A stretch of DNA of 64,000 nucleotides from assembly GCF_900115955.1 (NCBI RefSeq), contig NZ_FOYL01000012.1, forward strand, positions 62,001-126,000. Direction: 5' to 3'. Every line of letters begins with the position of its first letter. Positions within the stretch are counted from its first letter, which is position 1. Positions 35,781-44,985 of this stretch are shown in pieces. The stretch comes from Lentzea waywayandensis. Its GTDB lineage: Bacteria; Actinomycetota; Actinomycetes; Mycobacteriales; Pseudonocardiaceae. Below the pieces are notes generated by a model. That model was not told the origin of the DNA. It saw nothing but the letters and a program-made list of their open reading frames with translations, and searched no databases. Made by a program: the position numbers and the translations under genes.

Positions 35781-36794
35781 TCAGTAGACCGTCACGCCGT
35801 AGGCGTTGAGCGCCTCGGTGACGGGCTGGTAGAAGGACCGCCCACCGCTGGTGCAGTTACCGCTGCCGCCGGAGGTGAGGCCGAGCGCGGTGTTGTTCGC
35901 GAACAACGGCCCTCCGCTGTCGCCGCCCTGGACGCACACCGTCGTCGCGATCATGCCGGTGACCGTCGTGCCGTCCACGTAGTTCACCGTGACGTTGAGG
36001 CCGGTGACCTTGCCCCGGTGGAACCCGGTGGTGCTGCCGCTGCGACCGACCGTCTGGCCCACCACGGGGTTGCCCGCGCTGTCGATGGAACGCCGGGTGC
36101 CGTCGTAGAGGTTGACCTCGCCGGGCCTGCTGATGTTGCTCGTGTACTGGAACAGCGCGTAGTCGTTGCCGGGGAAGCTGGTACCGGTCCTGGACGCGAT
36201 GACCTGGCCGCCGGAGGTGGACCAGGTGGACGTGACGTTGCCGCAGTGGCCGGCGGTGAGCAGGTAGGCGGTGCTGGTGCCGGGCCGCTTGACGTTGAAC
36301 CCGAGCGAGCAGCGCACGCCGCCGCCGAGGATGGCGTCACCGCCCGCGATGGTGGTGGTGAACGAGCCGGGGACCTGCTCCAGCCGTGCGGTGTCGCCCA
36401 GACCTGCCACCACGGCCTTCAACCGGGCGAGCCGCACACCGGTCACTGTCGTGTCGGCGGACACCACGACCTGGTTGGTGGCCGGGTCGGTGCCCCAGGA
36501 CGTGCCGGGGATCTTCGCCGTGCGGTCCAGCACGGCGGTGCTCGCTTCGAGCGTGGCGGCGCTGTGCCGGACGAGCCGGGCTCGTGCGCCGGACGCGGTC
36601 ACGGTCGCCAGCGCGGCCTGGTCGGTCACGGTGACGACGAGCTTGCCGGAGTCGTCCAGATAGGACCCGGCGGCGGACGTGCCGAGCCGCGTTTCCAGAG
36701 TGGAGACGTCGGCCTGTGCCGCGGGTGCGGCGACGAAACCGGCCGCCAGCGCGGCAATCGACACCAACTTGAGTGCGGCAGGGAAACTGCGCAT
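35781..36794 (-). CDS. secreted S1 serine protease, streptogrisin/alpha-lytic type
   Basis: A 337-residue preproenzyme. The signal peptide is MRSFPAALKLVSIAALAAGF ending near APAAQA. A pro-region (to about 145) with AATLEASTAVLDRTAKIPGTSWGTD and TRLEQVPG aids folding. The mature chymotrypsin-like domain begins near AGGDAILGGGVRCSLGFNV, with the triad TAGHC (His), NDYALF (Asp) and GGDSGGPLF (Ser) and paired cysteines. ATG 36794 has GGGAG 6-7 bases upstream. It degrades extracellular protein. Expressed separately from the rhamnosidase downstream; a 197-bp A/T-rich gap divides them. Confidence 0.93.
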   Translation of the reverse strand: MRSFPAALKLVSIAALAAGFVAAPAAQADVSTLETRLGTSAAGSYLDDSGKLVVTVTDQAALATVTASGARARLVRHSAATLEASTAVLDRTAKIPGTSWGTDPATNQVVVSADTTVTGVRLARLKAVVAGLGDTARLEQVPGSFTTTIAGGDAILGGGVRCSLGFNVKRPGTSTAYLLTAGHCGNVTSTWSTSGGQVIASRTGTSFPGNDYALFQYTSNISRPGEVNLYDGTRRSIDSAGNPVVGQTVGRSGSTTGFHRGKVTGLNVTVNYVDGTTVTGMIATTVCVQGGDSGGPLFANNTALGLTSGGSGNCTSGGRSFYQPVTEALNAYGVTVY

Positions 36795-36991
36795 CGAGAA
36801 CTCCCGACTGTGCAACGAGAATCGCCCCGGCAGGGTTGCGGGCGCACAGCCAGAGTGCTGCGTTTCGCGAAAACGGTCCAGATGCCTAATAAAAATTTGA
36901 GCGGCGAACGGCCGATAATAGTATTAAGGGAATTCGGCGATGTGCTGAACGGTTCGGCGCGGACGGGCATCCACGCCGAACCGTTCACCCG

Positions 36992-39900
36992 TCAGACCGT
37001 GAAGGTGTAGTCACCGGCGGGAACGTGGAACGACGCCACACCCGAACCGGTGCCGAGCGGGACCGCCCCGGCCGGAGCCGTCACCGCGGTGGTCGCCGGC
37101 ACGCGCACGACGGCCGAGGTTCCGGTGGGCACGACCACGTGGAGGGTGAAGCGCCCTCCGGTCGTGTTCCACTCGCTGACCGCTTCCCCGTACGGCGTCC
37201 GGTGCGACGACCTGGCCGAAGTGAGTCCACCGCCCGGTTTCGGGGCGATGAGCAACGACCGGTAGCCGGGCGAGGCGGAGCTCAGTCCTCCGACGGTGCG
37301 GTAGAGGAAGTCGCCGACCGAGCCCATCGCGTAGTGGTTGAACGAGTTCATCCCCGGATCCTGGAACGAACCGTCCGGGCGGATGCTGTCCCACCGCTCC
37401 CACACCGTCGTGCCTCCCTTGTTCATCATGTAGCCCCAGCCGGGGTAGTCCGGCTGCGTCAGCACCTGGTACGCGACATCGGCCCGGCCGTGGTCGGCCA
37501 GCACCGGCAGCAGGTGCGACACACCGACGAACCCGACGGTGAGGTGGTTGCCGGCGGCGCGGATCCTGGCCACGAGCTTGTCCACCAGGGACTGGACGCG
37601 GTTCGCCGGCACCAGCCCGAACGCCAGCGCGAGCGCGTAACCCGTCTGCGTGTTGCCGGAGACGGTGCCGTCCGCCGCCACGAGCCGCTGGGTGAACGCG
37701 GCCGAGACCTGGTCGGCGAGCGAACCGTAGGTCGCCGCTTCGGCCGACTTCCCGATGGCCTGCGCCATCTTGGACACCAGGCGCGCGGACCACGCGAAGT
37801 ACGCCGTCGAGATGACGTTGCGAGGCGTGTCGTCGTTGACGTTGAGCCAGTCGCCGAACCCGCCGCGATCACGGATGAGATCGGCCTCCGCGGTCGAGCG
37901 CAGGTAGTCGACCCACTTCGTCATGGCGGCGAAGTTGTCCTGCACCACGCGCAGGTCGCCGTACCGCTGCCAGAGCGTGAAGGGCACGATCACGCCCGCG
38001 TCGCCCCACGCCGCGGTGCCGCCGCCCATGCCGCCGACGTTGGGGGCGACGTCCGTGAACGCGCCGTCGGAGCGTTGGGCGTCGACCATGTCGTCGGTGA
38101 ACTTGTCGAGGAACGCGGACACGTCCATGTTGTGCGTGGCGGTGGGAACGAACGACGCGATGTCTCCGGTCCAGCCCAGCCGCTCGTCGCGCTGGGGGCA
38201 GTCGGTCGGGACGTAGAGCATGTTCGACCGTTGTCCCCACACGATGGCGTTCTGCAGTTTGTCGAGCATCGGGTCGGAGGTGTCGAACCCGCCGATCTCC
38301 TCACCGTTCGTCCACGCCGCCCGGCCGGTGATCGTGTCGAGCGTCGGCGCGCTGGGCAGACCGGTCAGTTCGACGTAGCGGTAGCCGTGGACGGTGAACC
38401 TCGGCTCGAAGGTCTCGGCCTGGCCGGTGCCCGCCAGCACGAACTGGTCGGTGACCTGCGCGGCCCGCAGGTTGGTGGTGTAGAGCGTGCCGTCGGGGTT
38501 GAGGACCTCCGCGTGCCGCAACGTGACGGTGGTGCCGGCGGGACCCTGCACCCGGAGCCGGTTCCAGCCGGAGAAGTTCTGACCGAGGTCGAAGACCCAC
38601 ACGCCTGGCTTGGGCTGGGTCAGCGCGACCGGCCGCAGATCCCGCTGCACCTTCGTGCCCGCGTCCACCTGGGCCACCAGGTTCGGCAGCGCGCCCTGCC
38701 GGACCTGGGCGGACCGCCAGCCGCTGTCGTCGAAACCGGCGCCGTCCCATCCCGGGACCGCGAGCCGGGCGTCCTGGTGTTCACCGTGGTAGAGGTCGTC
38801 GGCGATGATCGGACTGGCCCGGTACTTCCAGGAGCCGTCCGTCGCCACGGTTTCCGTCGTACCGTCCACATAGGTCAGAACGAGCTGCGCCGAATACCAC
38901 GGTTGGGTTCCGTAGAACCTGTTGCCGCCGATGCCGAGGCTGCCGGAGTACCAGCCGTTGCCCAGCCACGCGCCGAGAGCGTTGGTGCCCTGGCGGATGT
39001 GGCTGGTGACGTCGTGCACCTTGTACTGCACGCGTTTGTTGTAGTCGGTCCACGCGGGTGCCAGCACGTCCTCGCCGACCTTGGCACCGTTGAGCTGCGT
39101 TTCGTGAATGCCGAGCGCGGTGGTGAGCAACCGGGCGCTGCGCACGGGCTTGTTCACCGCGAAACCCTTGCGCAGCAACGGAGCGGGCTGCGGAACTACG
39201 ACCTCGTTGCCCCACGGTGCTCCGCCGATGCCGACCAGCGCCCTCGCCTGAACCCAGGCGCCGTCGTCGAAGCCCGGCTGCTCCCAGCCGGTGGGGGACT
39301 GGGTCGACGCCTTCCAGCTCCCGTCGGACTGCACCACGAGGGCGTCCGCGGTCAGCTTGGCCACGAGACCGGCGGGGGAGTCCGACGTGTTGGCGCTCGA
39401 CACCGCGATGGTGTTGGCACCGGCCCGCAGCCTGCCGGTCAGGTCGATCACGCCTGCCCGCCGCCAGGAGTGCTCCACCTGCGGACTGGAGTAGATCTTC
39501 ACGCCGTTGACCCACACGGTCGCCGTGTCGTCGGCGGTGACCGCGAGCGTCGCGGCGGCCGGCACCGAGGCGAGCGTGAAGTTCTTGCGGAAGTACCTCG
39601 TCATCGGCGGCAGACCGGCCGTCGGCGACCCCTCCGGGTACCAGATCCAGGTGGCGCCGTCCAAGCCCTGGCCGACCGGCCCTCCGACGAACGCGCCGCG
39701 CCACTCCGAGGCGGCGTTGTAGAGCCCTGTCTCGAACGACGAGACCGCGCTCCAGCCGCCTGCTCTGCCTTGCGTGTCCCAGACGCGGACCCGCCAGTGG
39801 TAGGCGGTCATCGAGGTCAGTGCGGCACCGCCGTAGATGACGTCGACGGACTGCTCGTCGTGCACCCGGCCGCTGTCCCAGAGATCACCGGTCCCGGCCT

Positions 39901-40678
39901 CGGCCAGGGCCTTCGTGCTGGCGACGATCACCTGGTACGAGCCCTGCCGTTGAGCGGAGGCCGTGGAGGCGAGCGCCCAGCCCAGCCTCGGTCGCTTCGC
40001 GTCCACGCCGAGCGGGGCGATGCGCCGTTCCGTTGTCATGGAGGCGACGGACAACGGCGACGTCGCATTCGGATCGGTAGCGGTTACACCGCTGCCCCAC
40101 GGCTCGATCCCGTACGAGCCGAGGTCCGCGGCCTGGGGCCAGGCGCCGTCGGCGAACGCAGGCTTCTCCCAGCCTTCGCCCGCGCCCCGGCCCGCCTTCC
40201 ACGCCCCGTCGGTGACCAGGTCGACGGCCGTGCCGCCCGTGACGATCCGCGCGCGGGCGACGAGGCCCGCCGGGCCGGCAGTGGTGTTGCGCACCGCGAC
40301 CGCCAGCGTGTTGGTGCCGGTGACGAGGGCGGAGCGCAGGTCGACGGTGACCGCGCGCTGCCAGGAACTGGTGTAGCGGGCGGACGCGGCGAGAGGTTCG
40401 CCGTTGAGCCACACGTCCACCGTGTCGTCGCCGGTGACGATCAGCCGGGCATCGCCGACCTGTCCCGCGGGCTGGGTGAAGGTGCGGCGGAAGTAGCGGT
40501 GCTCGGCAGGGGCGGAGACCGCGGGGTTCCCCTCGGGGTACCAGATCCAGTGCGCCCCGGCGAGATCGGCGGGCGCCGCCGCGGCAGGGACCGCGATGAT
40601 CGCGGACATGGCTAGGAGTGCTGACAATATTACGCAGAGTAACCGACTCGGAGCGTGCGGCAGGGATCGACTTCGCAT
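36992..40678 (-). CDS. secreted GH78 alpha-L-rhamnosidase with duplicated accessory module
   Basis: A 1228-residue exported enzyme. The signal peptide ends near AVPAAAAP. A beta-sandwich module at 41-190 (GAHWIWYPEGNP ... EPWG) is repeated at 341-490 (GATWIWYPEGSP ... APWG). Between them lies a Bacterial rhamnosidase N-terminal-like domain, and after them the GH78 core with VFDLGQNFSGW, the catalytic-region block CPQRDERLGWTGD (827-839), GFGDWLN and GTTVWERWDS, then a C-terminal beta domain. It removes terminal rhamnose from plant glycosides or polysaccharides. ATG 40678 follows AGGAG. A LacI-type operator lies 45 bases upstream, pointing to sugar induction. Confidence 0.93.
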   Translation of the reverse strand: MRSRSLPHAPSRLLCVILSALLAMSAIIAVPAAAAPADLAGAHWIWYPEGNPAVSAPAEHRYFRRTFTQPAGQVGDARLIVTGDDTVDVWLNGEPLAASARYTSSWQRAVTVDLRSALVTGTNTLAVAVRNTTAGPAGLVARARIVTGGTAVDLVTDGAWKAGRGAGEGWEKPAFADGAWPQAADLGSYGIEPWGSGVTATDPNATSPLSVASMTTERRIAPLGVDAKRPRLGWALASTASAQRQGSYQVIVASTKALAEAGTGDLWDSGRVHDEQSVDVIYGGAALTSMTAYHWRVRVWDTQGRAGGWSAVSSFETGLYNAASEWRGAFVGGPVGQGLDGATWIWYPEGSPTAGLPPMTRYFRKNFTLASVPAAATLAVTADDTATVWVNGVKIYSSPQVEHSWRRAGVIDLTGRLRAGANTIAVSSANTSDSPAGLVAKLTADALVVQSDGSWKASTQSPTGWEQPGFDDGAWVQARALVGIGGAPWGNEVVVPQPAPLLRKGFAVNKPVRSARLLTTALGIHETQLNGAKVGEDVLAPAWTDYNKRVQYKVHDVTSHIRQGTNALGAWLGNGWYSGSLGIGGNRFYGTQPWYSAQLVLTYVDGTTETVATDGSWKYRASPIIADDLYHGEHQDARLAVPGWDGAGFDDSGWRSAQVRQGALPNLVAQVDAGTKVQRDLRPVALTQPKPGVWVFDLGQNFSGWNRLRVQGPAGTTVTLRHAEVLNPDGTLYTTNLRAAQVTDQFVLAGTGQAETFEPRFTVHGYRYVELTGLPSAPTLDTITGRAAWTNGEEIGGFDTSDPMLDKLQNAIVWGQRSNMLYVPTDCPQRDERLGWTGDIASFVPTATHNMDVSAFLDKFTDDMVDAQRSDGAFTDVAPNVGGMGGGTAAWGDAGVIVPFTLWQRYGDLRVVQDNFAAMTKWVDYLRSTAEADLIRDRGGFGDWLNVNDDTPRNVISTAYFAWSARLVSKMAQAIGKSAEAATYGSLADQVSAAFTQRLVAADGTVSGNTQTGYALALAFGLVPANRVQSLVDKLVARIRAAGNHLTVGFVGVSHLLPVLADHGRADVAYQVLTQPDYPGWGYMMNKGGTTVWERWDSIRPDGSFQDPGMNSFNHYAMGSVGDFLYRTVGGLSSASPGYRSLLIAPKPGGGLTSARSSHRTPYGEAVSEWNTTGGRFTLHVVVPTGTSAVVRVPATTAVTAPAGAVPLGTGSGVASFHVPAGDYTFTV

Positions 40679-40723
40679 CGCGTTTCTCCTGGGCTAGGGG
40701 AGTGCTGGTAACGCTGGCGGCCG

Positions 40724-40739
40724 ATTGAAACGTTTCAAT
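40724..40739. promoter_or_regulatory. LacI-family operator upstream of the GH78 gene
   Basis: ATTGAAACGTTTCAAT is a perfect 16-base palindrome with the central CG and TTGAAAC half-site typical of LacI-family operators controlling carbohydrate use in actinobacteria. No LacI-family gene lies in this window, so the repressor is encoded elsewhere and may control dispersed glycosidase genes. Confidence 0.85.
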
Positions 40740-40788
40740 TTGGTGCTGCACCGACCCTAGGACCTGCGCGGTCACACCGTCAACCGAG

Positions 40789-43548
40789 TCAGAGCTCGGC
40801 CAGGGGTGCCGGCCTCCCGAGGTGGTAGCCCTGAGCCTGGTCGCACCCGAGCGCCCGCAGGATCTCCAGCTGTTCCGGCTGCTCGACCCCCTCGGCGATC
40901 ACGGTCAGGTCGACCGCGTGGGCCATGGCGATGATGCTGGTGACGATCGCCGTCGCCTCGTCGGAACGGCCGAGGCCCGCCGTGAAGGAGCGGTCGATCT
41001 TGAGCGTGTCCAGTGGCAGCGTGAGCAGCTGGGCGAGCGAGGAGTGACCGGTGCCGAAGTCGTCGATCGCGAGCCGCACACCCAGGTCGCGCAACGAGGA
41101 GAGGGTGCGTGCGGCCAGCGCAGGGTCGCGCATGAGAGCGCTTTCGGTGATCTCCAGGCACAGCGAGCCCGGAGTCAGCCCGGCCTTGTACGTGGCGTTG
41201 CGGATGGCGGACACGAGCCACGGGTCGTCGAGCTCGCGGGCCGACAGGTTCACCGTCAGCTGGAGATCCGGGGCCTGCTCGGCGATCTCGCGAGCCGCGG
41301 TGTGCAGCATGTGCGCGCCGACGATGTTGATGAGATCGCTCTCTTCGGCGAGCGTGATGAACTCGCCGGGGAAGATGAGGCCGTAGCGGGGATGCGTCCA
41401 GCGCAGCAGACCCTCGACGGCGGTGCGCCGGTCCGTGCGGAGGTCGACGATCGGCTGGTAGGCGAGCCACAGCTCGTCGTTGAGCGGCGCCATCCGCAGG
41501 TCCTGCTCCAGCTGGAGACGGCGCTGGATGCGGTCGCGGAGCTCGACGTCGAAGAACGCGATGCGCCCGCGTCCCCTGGTCTTGGCCTGGTACATCGCGA
41601 GGTCGGCGTCGCGGAGCAGGTCGGCGCCGTCGCGGGGGTCGCCGGGTTCGGCGAGCACGATGCCCACGCTCGCATCGACGTGCAGCTGCCGTCCGTCCAC
41701 GGTGATCGGCCGGTTCATCTCGGCGCGGATGTGGTCCGCTAGGGAGGTCGCCTCGTCCTGGCCGGTCACGCCGTACGCGATGACGGTGAACTCGTCGCCG
41801 CCGAGCCTGCCCACGACGTCGCCGCGGCGGGCGCTCAGGCTCAGCCGCGAGCCGACGATCCGCAGCACCTCGTCGCCCGCGCTGTGGCCGAGGGAGTCGT
41901 TGATGACCTTGAACTTGTCCAGGTCGATGAACAGCACGGCGGTGAGCCCCGACCGGTGGGACCTGGCAGGCGGGCTGAGCCGGTTGATGGTCACGGTGCG
42001 GTTGCTCAGGCCGGTCAGCGCGTCGTGCGTCGCCTCGTGCTCCAGCCGGGTGTCGATCATGCGCCGTTCGGTGATGTCGGTGAAGGACAACACCGTCGCC
42101 GTCGGCAGCGTGCCGTCCTGGCTGAGCGCGCGGACGCTGAGCGACAGCCAGACGTGGCCGCCGTCCGGCCGGGGCGCCCGGACGATCCGCCCGTGCTGCG
42201 GTCTGCCGGTCGCACGGGTGATGGCCGACGGGAAGAGATCGAGCGGGATGGGCCGGCCTGCCTCGTCGTGCAGTTCGGTCGACGACGCGAACTCGCCGAT
42301 CGCCTCGCGCGCGTTCACGCCGAGGATCCGTTCGGCGGCCGGGTTGACGGACTCGACGAGGCCCGTGGCGCCGACGACGAGCACGCCTTCCTCGATGGCG
42401 TCGACCACCGCGGTGAAGCGGTGCTCGGCCCTCCTGCGCGCGGTCTCGTCCGCGCAGATCAGCACGTACCCGTCGTCCATCCTGGCGACCGACACCCGCA
42501 CCGCCAGCGTCTCGCCGCCGGATCTGCGGTGCTCCGCCTGGACCACGCCGCCTGCGTCCAGGATCGCCGACGGGTCGAGCGCCGCCCCGACCAGCAGGGC
42601 GATGGGGCGCCCGATCGCGTCGGCGGCGAGGTGGCCGTAGACGTTCTCGGCGCTGGGGTTCCAGCTGGTCACGACGCCACTGGCGGTGGTCGCGATGAGC
42701 GCGTCGCTCACGTGCGCGGCGAGGGCGGCCTGGTAGCGCAACGCCGCCGCGGCCGCCTTCTGCTCGGTGACGTCCCGCATGATCACCTGGAACGCGGGGC
42801 GGCCCTCCCAGGTGGTGCGCACCGACACCGACTCGATGTCGGTCGTGCCCCCGTCGAACCGGACGAGTACCGCCTCCGCCGGGTCGCTCGTGGCGCCGGG
42901 CTCGCTCAGCTTCGCGATCCGGCGCAGCATCTCCTGTTGCGAGGCGGGATGGACGAAGTCGGTGATCAGCCTGCCGAGGATCTCGCCGTCGGAAAGCGCT
43001 CGCACGAACCGCACGGCCGCCGGGTTCGCGTACACGATCCGGCCCGATTCGTGCACCACGATCGCGTCAGGGGAGAGGTCCACCAGGAGCCGGTAGCGAT
43101 CCGCGAGGTCGGTGAGCTGCTGTTGCTGGGTGTGCCGCCGGGTTACGTCGGCGACGACGCCGACCAGCGCCGGCGCGGAGCCGCGGGTCGACACGCGGGC
43201 GCGGAACTGGAGCCGGCGCGTGCCGGCCGGGGTCTCCAGGGGCTGCTCCAGCTCGAAGTCCTGCCAGGCGGGCGCCGACCTCGCGGCCACGGTCAGCGGC
43301 GCCACCAGGTCGGCCAGCGCGGCGCGCACGGTGCCGGAGTCCGCGCCGGGCACCCCGATCACCACGTCGAGGCCCGGCATCCAGCCGAGCCGGTCCTCGT
43401 CCAGGTCGAGCCACCACACCACGGAGGCGCCGATCGAGAGCGCGAGTCCGGCCAGCAGCTCGTGGTCGAACTCCGCGTCACCGATCAGGCCGCTCACGTC
43501 GTGGCTCCCAGGTCCTGCACTCCCTCGGATTCGCGGTGGCGTGGCCAT
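40789..43548 (-). CDS. multi-PAS GGDEF-EAL cyclic-di-GMP enzyme
   Basis: A 919-residue soluble sensor. Successive PAS-type domains lie at about 30-135, 150-268, 275-370 and 375-480 (RYRLLVDLSPDAIVVHESGRI, ALIATTASGVVTSWNPSAENVYG, FTAVVDAIEEGVLVVGATG). A diguanylate cyclase domain follows with an intact GGDEF at 582-586 and the upstream FIDLDKFKVINDSLGH. The EAL domain has EGL (712-714) in place of EAL, but keeps NLSA, EITES, IDDFGTGHSSL, KIDRSF and AEGVEQ. It may both make and degrade c-di-GMP, which controls development in actinomycetes. No membrane segment is obvious. ATG 43548. Confidence 0.92.
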   Translation of the reverse strand: MATPPRIRGSAGPGSHDVSGLIGDAEFDHELLAGLALSIGASVVWWLDLDEDRLGWMPGLDVVIGVPGADSGTVRAALADLVAPLTVAARSAPAWQDFELEQPLETPAGTRRLQFRARVSTRGSAPALVGVVADVTRRHTQQQQLTDLADRYRLLVDLSPDAIVVHESGRIVYANPAAVRFVRALSDGEILGRLITDFVHPASQQEMLRRIAKLSEPGATSDPAEAVLVRFDGGTTDIESVSVRTTWEGRPAFQVIMRDVTEQKAAAAALRYQAALAAHVSDALIATTASGVVTSWNPSAENVYGHLAADAIGRPIALLVGAALDPSAILDAGGVVQAEHRRSGGETLAVRVSVARMDDGYVLICADETARRRAEHRFTAVVDAIEEGVLVVGATGLVESVNPAAERILGVNAREAIGEFASSTELHDEAGRPIPLDLFPSAITRATGRPQHGRIVRAPRPDGGHVWLSLSVRALSQDGTLPTATVLSFTDITERRMIDTRLEHEATHDALTGLSNRTVTINRLSPPARSHRSGLTAVLFIDLDKFKVINDSLGHSAGDEVLRIVGSRLSLSARRGDVVGRLGGDEFTVIAYGVTGQDEATSLADHIRAEMNRPITVDGRQLHVDASVGIVLAEPGDPRDGADLLRDADLAMYQAKTRGRGRIAFFDVELRDRIQRRLQLEQDLRMAPLNDELWLAYQPIVDLRTDRRTAVEGLLRWTHPRYGLIFPGEFITLAEESDLINIVGAHMLHTAAREIAEQAPDLQLTVNLSARELDDPWLVSAIRNATYKAGLTPGSLCLEITESALMRDPALAARTLSSLRDLGVRLAIDDFGTGHSSLAQLLTLPLDTLKIDRSFTAGLGRSDEATAIVTSIIAMAHAVDLTVIAEGVEQPEQLEILRALGCDQAQGYHLGRPAPLAEL

Positions 43549-43658
43549 CGTGAAGTCCTACCGCACAGGCGGCCGGAGGCGCATCCGTCTGGCGTAAACA
43601 TGGTGTGCCGTTATATCGGTACCCGGACACCGACCGATGATCAGGGGGTCGACTTCAC

Positions 43659-43673
43659 TGTCCATTGTGGACA
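43659..43673. promoter_or_regulatory. inverted repeat in the GGDEF-EAL / ketosynthase divergent region
   Basis: TGTCCA-TTG-TGGACA, perfect 6-base arms, lies in a comparatively A/T-rich part of the 202-bp gap between divergent genes, near the ketosynthase start. An operator is plausible; the regulator is unknown. Confidence 0.45.
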
Positions 43674-43750
43674 AATAGATCGCTCGCCCGCCGGGCGTTC
43701 GGGGCAGTTACCCTGGTAGGAGGTGTCGGCCCTCGGTGGTGGAGCTGGAT

Positions 43751-44911
43751 ATGGTCGCGCGAGGTGTGAGCATCTGCGGAATCGGCGTCGTCAGCGCGTA
43801 CGGCTGGAGCCGCCGGTCTCTGTGGGACGGTCTGGCGAGCGGGAAACCCGCCGCCACCGTTGTTCCCGAGCTGGGCAGGAACCCCGGTGAGACGGTCTGG
43901 GCGGCGCGAGTCGGCGACGGCGGTGATCCGCTCGATGGTCCGAGCCGGTTCGCGCAGGCCATGCGGGCCGCCGCCAGAGAGGCCATCGAGGACGCCGGCA
44001 CCCGCGGCTGGCGTCCCGGTCGCAGGGTCGGTCTCCTGCACGCGGTGGTGCTGGGCGAGGTGGACCTGTGGCGCGATTTCTACGTCACGCGCGGTGGTTC
44101 GTTGCCGGTGCACGACTACCTGGCGTTGATGCCGTCCACACCGATGTCGATGCTGATGCAGGAATACGGTTTCCACGGGCCTGCTATGAACGTCTCGGCG
44201 ATGTGCGCGTCGGGCAACGCCGGCCTGATCACGGCGAAAGCGTGGCTGGACGCGGGAATCGTCGACGACGTCGTGTTCGTCGCGACGGATCTTTCCCTCA
44301 CACCCGAGAACGTCGCCCACTTCGTCCGGCTCGGCGTGGCCATCGTGGACGCCGAGCCGCTCGACGCGTGCCGTCCGTTCCAACTGGGCAGCCGGGGATT
44401 CGTGATGGGCGAGGCGTCGGTGGCGTTCGTCCTTTCCCGGCACGCGTCCCGGCCGTACGCCGTGACGCTCGGCGGTGCGATGTCGCACGACGCGTACCAC
44501 GTGACGTCGATCGACCCGCAGCTTGACCAGATCACCGCGTGCTTCACCGACGCGCTGGACAACGCCGGGGTGAGCGCCGCCGACGTGCGCTATCTCAACG
44601 CGCACGGTCCCGGCACCGCGCAGTGCGACGCGGCCGAGGCGGCCGTGCTGGAGCAGCTGTTCGGTCCGGAGACCGAGGTCTACTCCGTGAAGCCGCTGAC
44701 GGGTCACTGCCAGGGCGCGGCGTCGGCGATCGAGGCCGCGGTGACCGCGATGGCGTACGACACCGGGGTGATCCCGGCGCCGCCCGTGGTCGCGCCGGGA
44801 CATCCCGCGTTGCTGGACGGGGTCACGCCGCTCGCCGACGGTCTCACGATCAAGTCGTCGCTCGGCATGGGCGGCCACAACTCGGCGATCGTGCTGGCGC
44901 CGCCTTCGTGA
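43751..44911 (+). CDS. stand-alone FabF-type ketosynthase
   Basis: A 386-residue ketosynthase of the KAS II/FabF type rather than the modular type. The Cys-His-His triad is visible: Cys152 (NVSAMCASGNAG), His285 (LNAHGPGTAQCD) and His319 (VKPLTGHCQGAAS), with SSLGMGGHNSAIVLAPPS near the end matching the GFGGxN signature. ATG 43751 has GGAG six bases upstream; GTG codons 12-15 bases earlier are alternatives. No acyl carrier protein, malonyl transferase or reductase is adjacent, so its acyl substrates are unclear. It lies 74 bases before the GH92 gene in the same direction. Confidence 0.85.
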   Translation: MVARGVSICGIGVVSAYGWSRRSLWDGLASGKPAATVVPELGRNPGETVWAARVGDGGDPLDGPSRFAQAMRAAAREAIEDAGTRGWRPGRRVGLLHAVVLGEVDLWRDFYVTRGGSLPVHDYLALMPSTPMSMLMQEYGFHGPAMNVSAMCASGNAGLITAKAWLDAGIVDDVVFVATDLSLTPENVAHFVRLGVAIVDAEPLDACRPFQLGSRGFVMGEASVAFVLSRHASRPYAVTLGGAMSHDAYHVTSIDPQLDQITACFTDALDNAGVSAADVRYLNAHGPGTAQCDAAEAAVLEQLFGPETEVYSVKPLTGHCQGAASAIEAAVTAMAYDTGVIPAPPVVAPGHPALLDGVTPLADGLTIKSSLGMGGHNSAIVLAPPS

Positions 44912-44985
44912 CGCGGTGTCCGGAACCGGCCAGATCGGTGTCGACAACGTTGACAGCGTGGTAGGTCTGCGGAAAGTTCCGATCT

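Noticed and set aside
37025..40615. A 1196-codon open frame antisense to the GH78 gene
   Set aside because: It is low-complexity Arg/Gly/Val/Asp-rich and mirrors the GC-biased codons of the opposite strand; the GH78 frame has clear motifs, signal peptide and ribosome-binding site.
44942..44955. TCGACAACGTTGACA as an operator before the GH92 gene
   Set aside because: Only the AACGTT core is symmetric; flanking bases mismatch.
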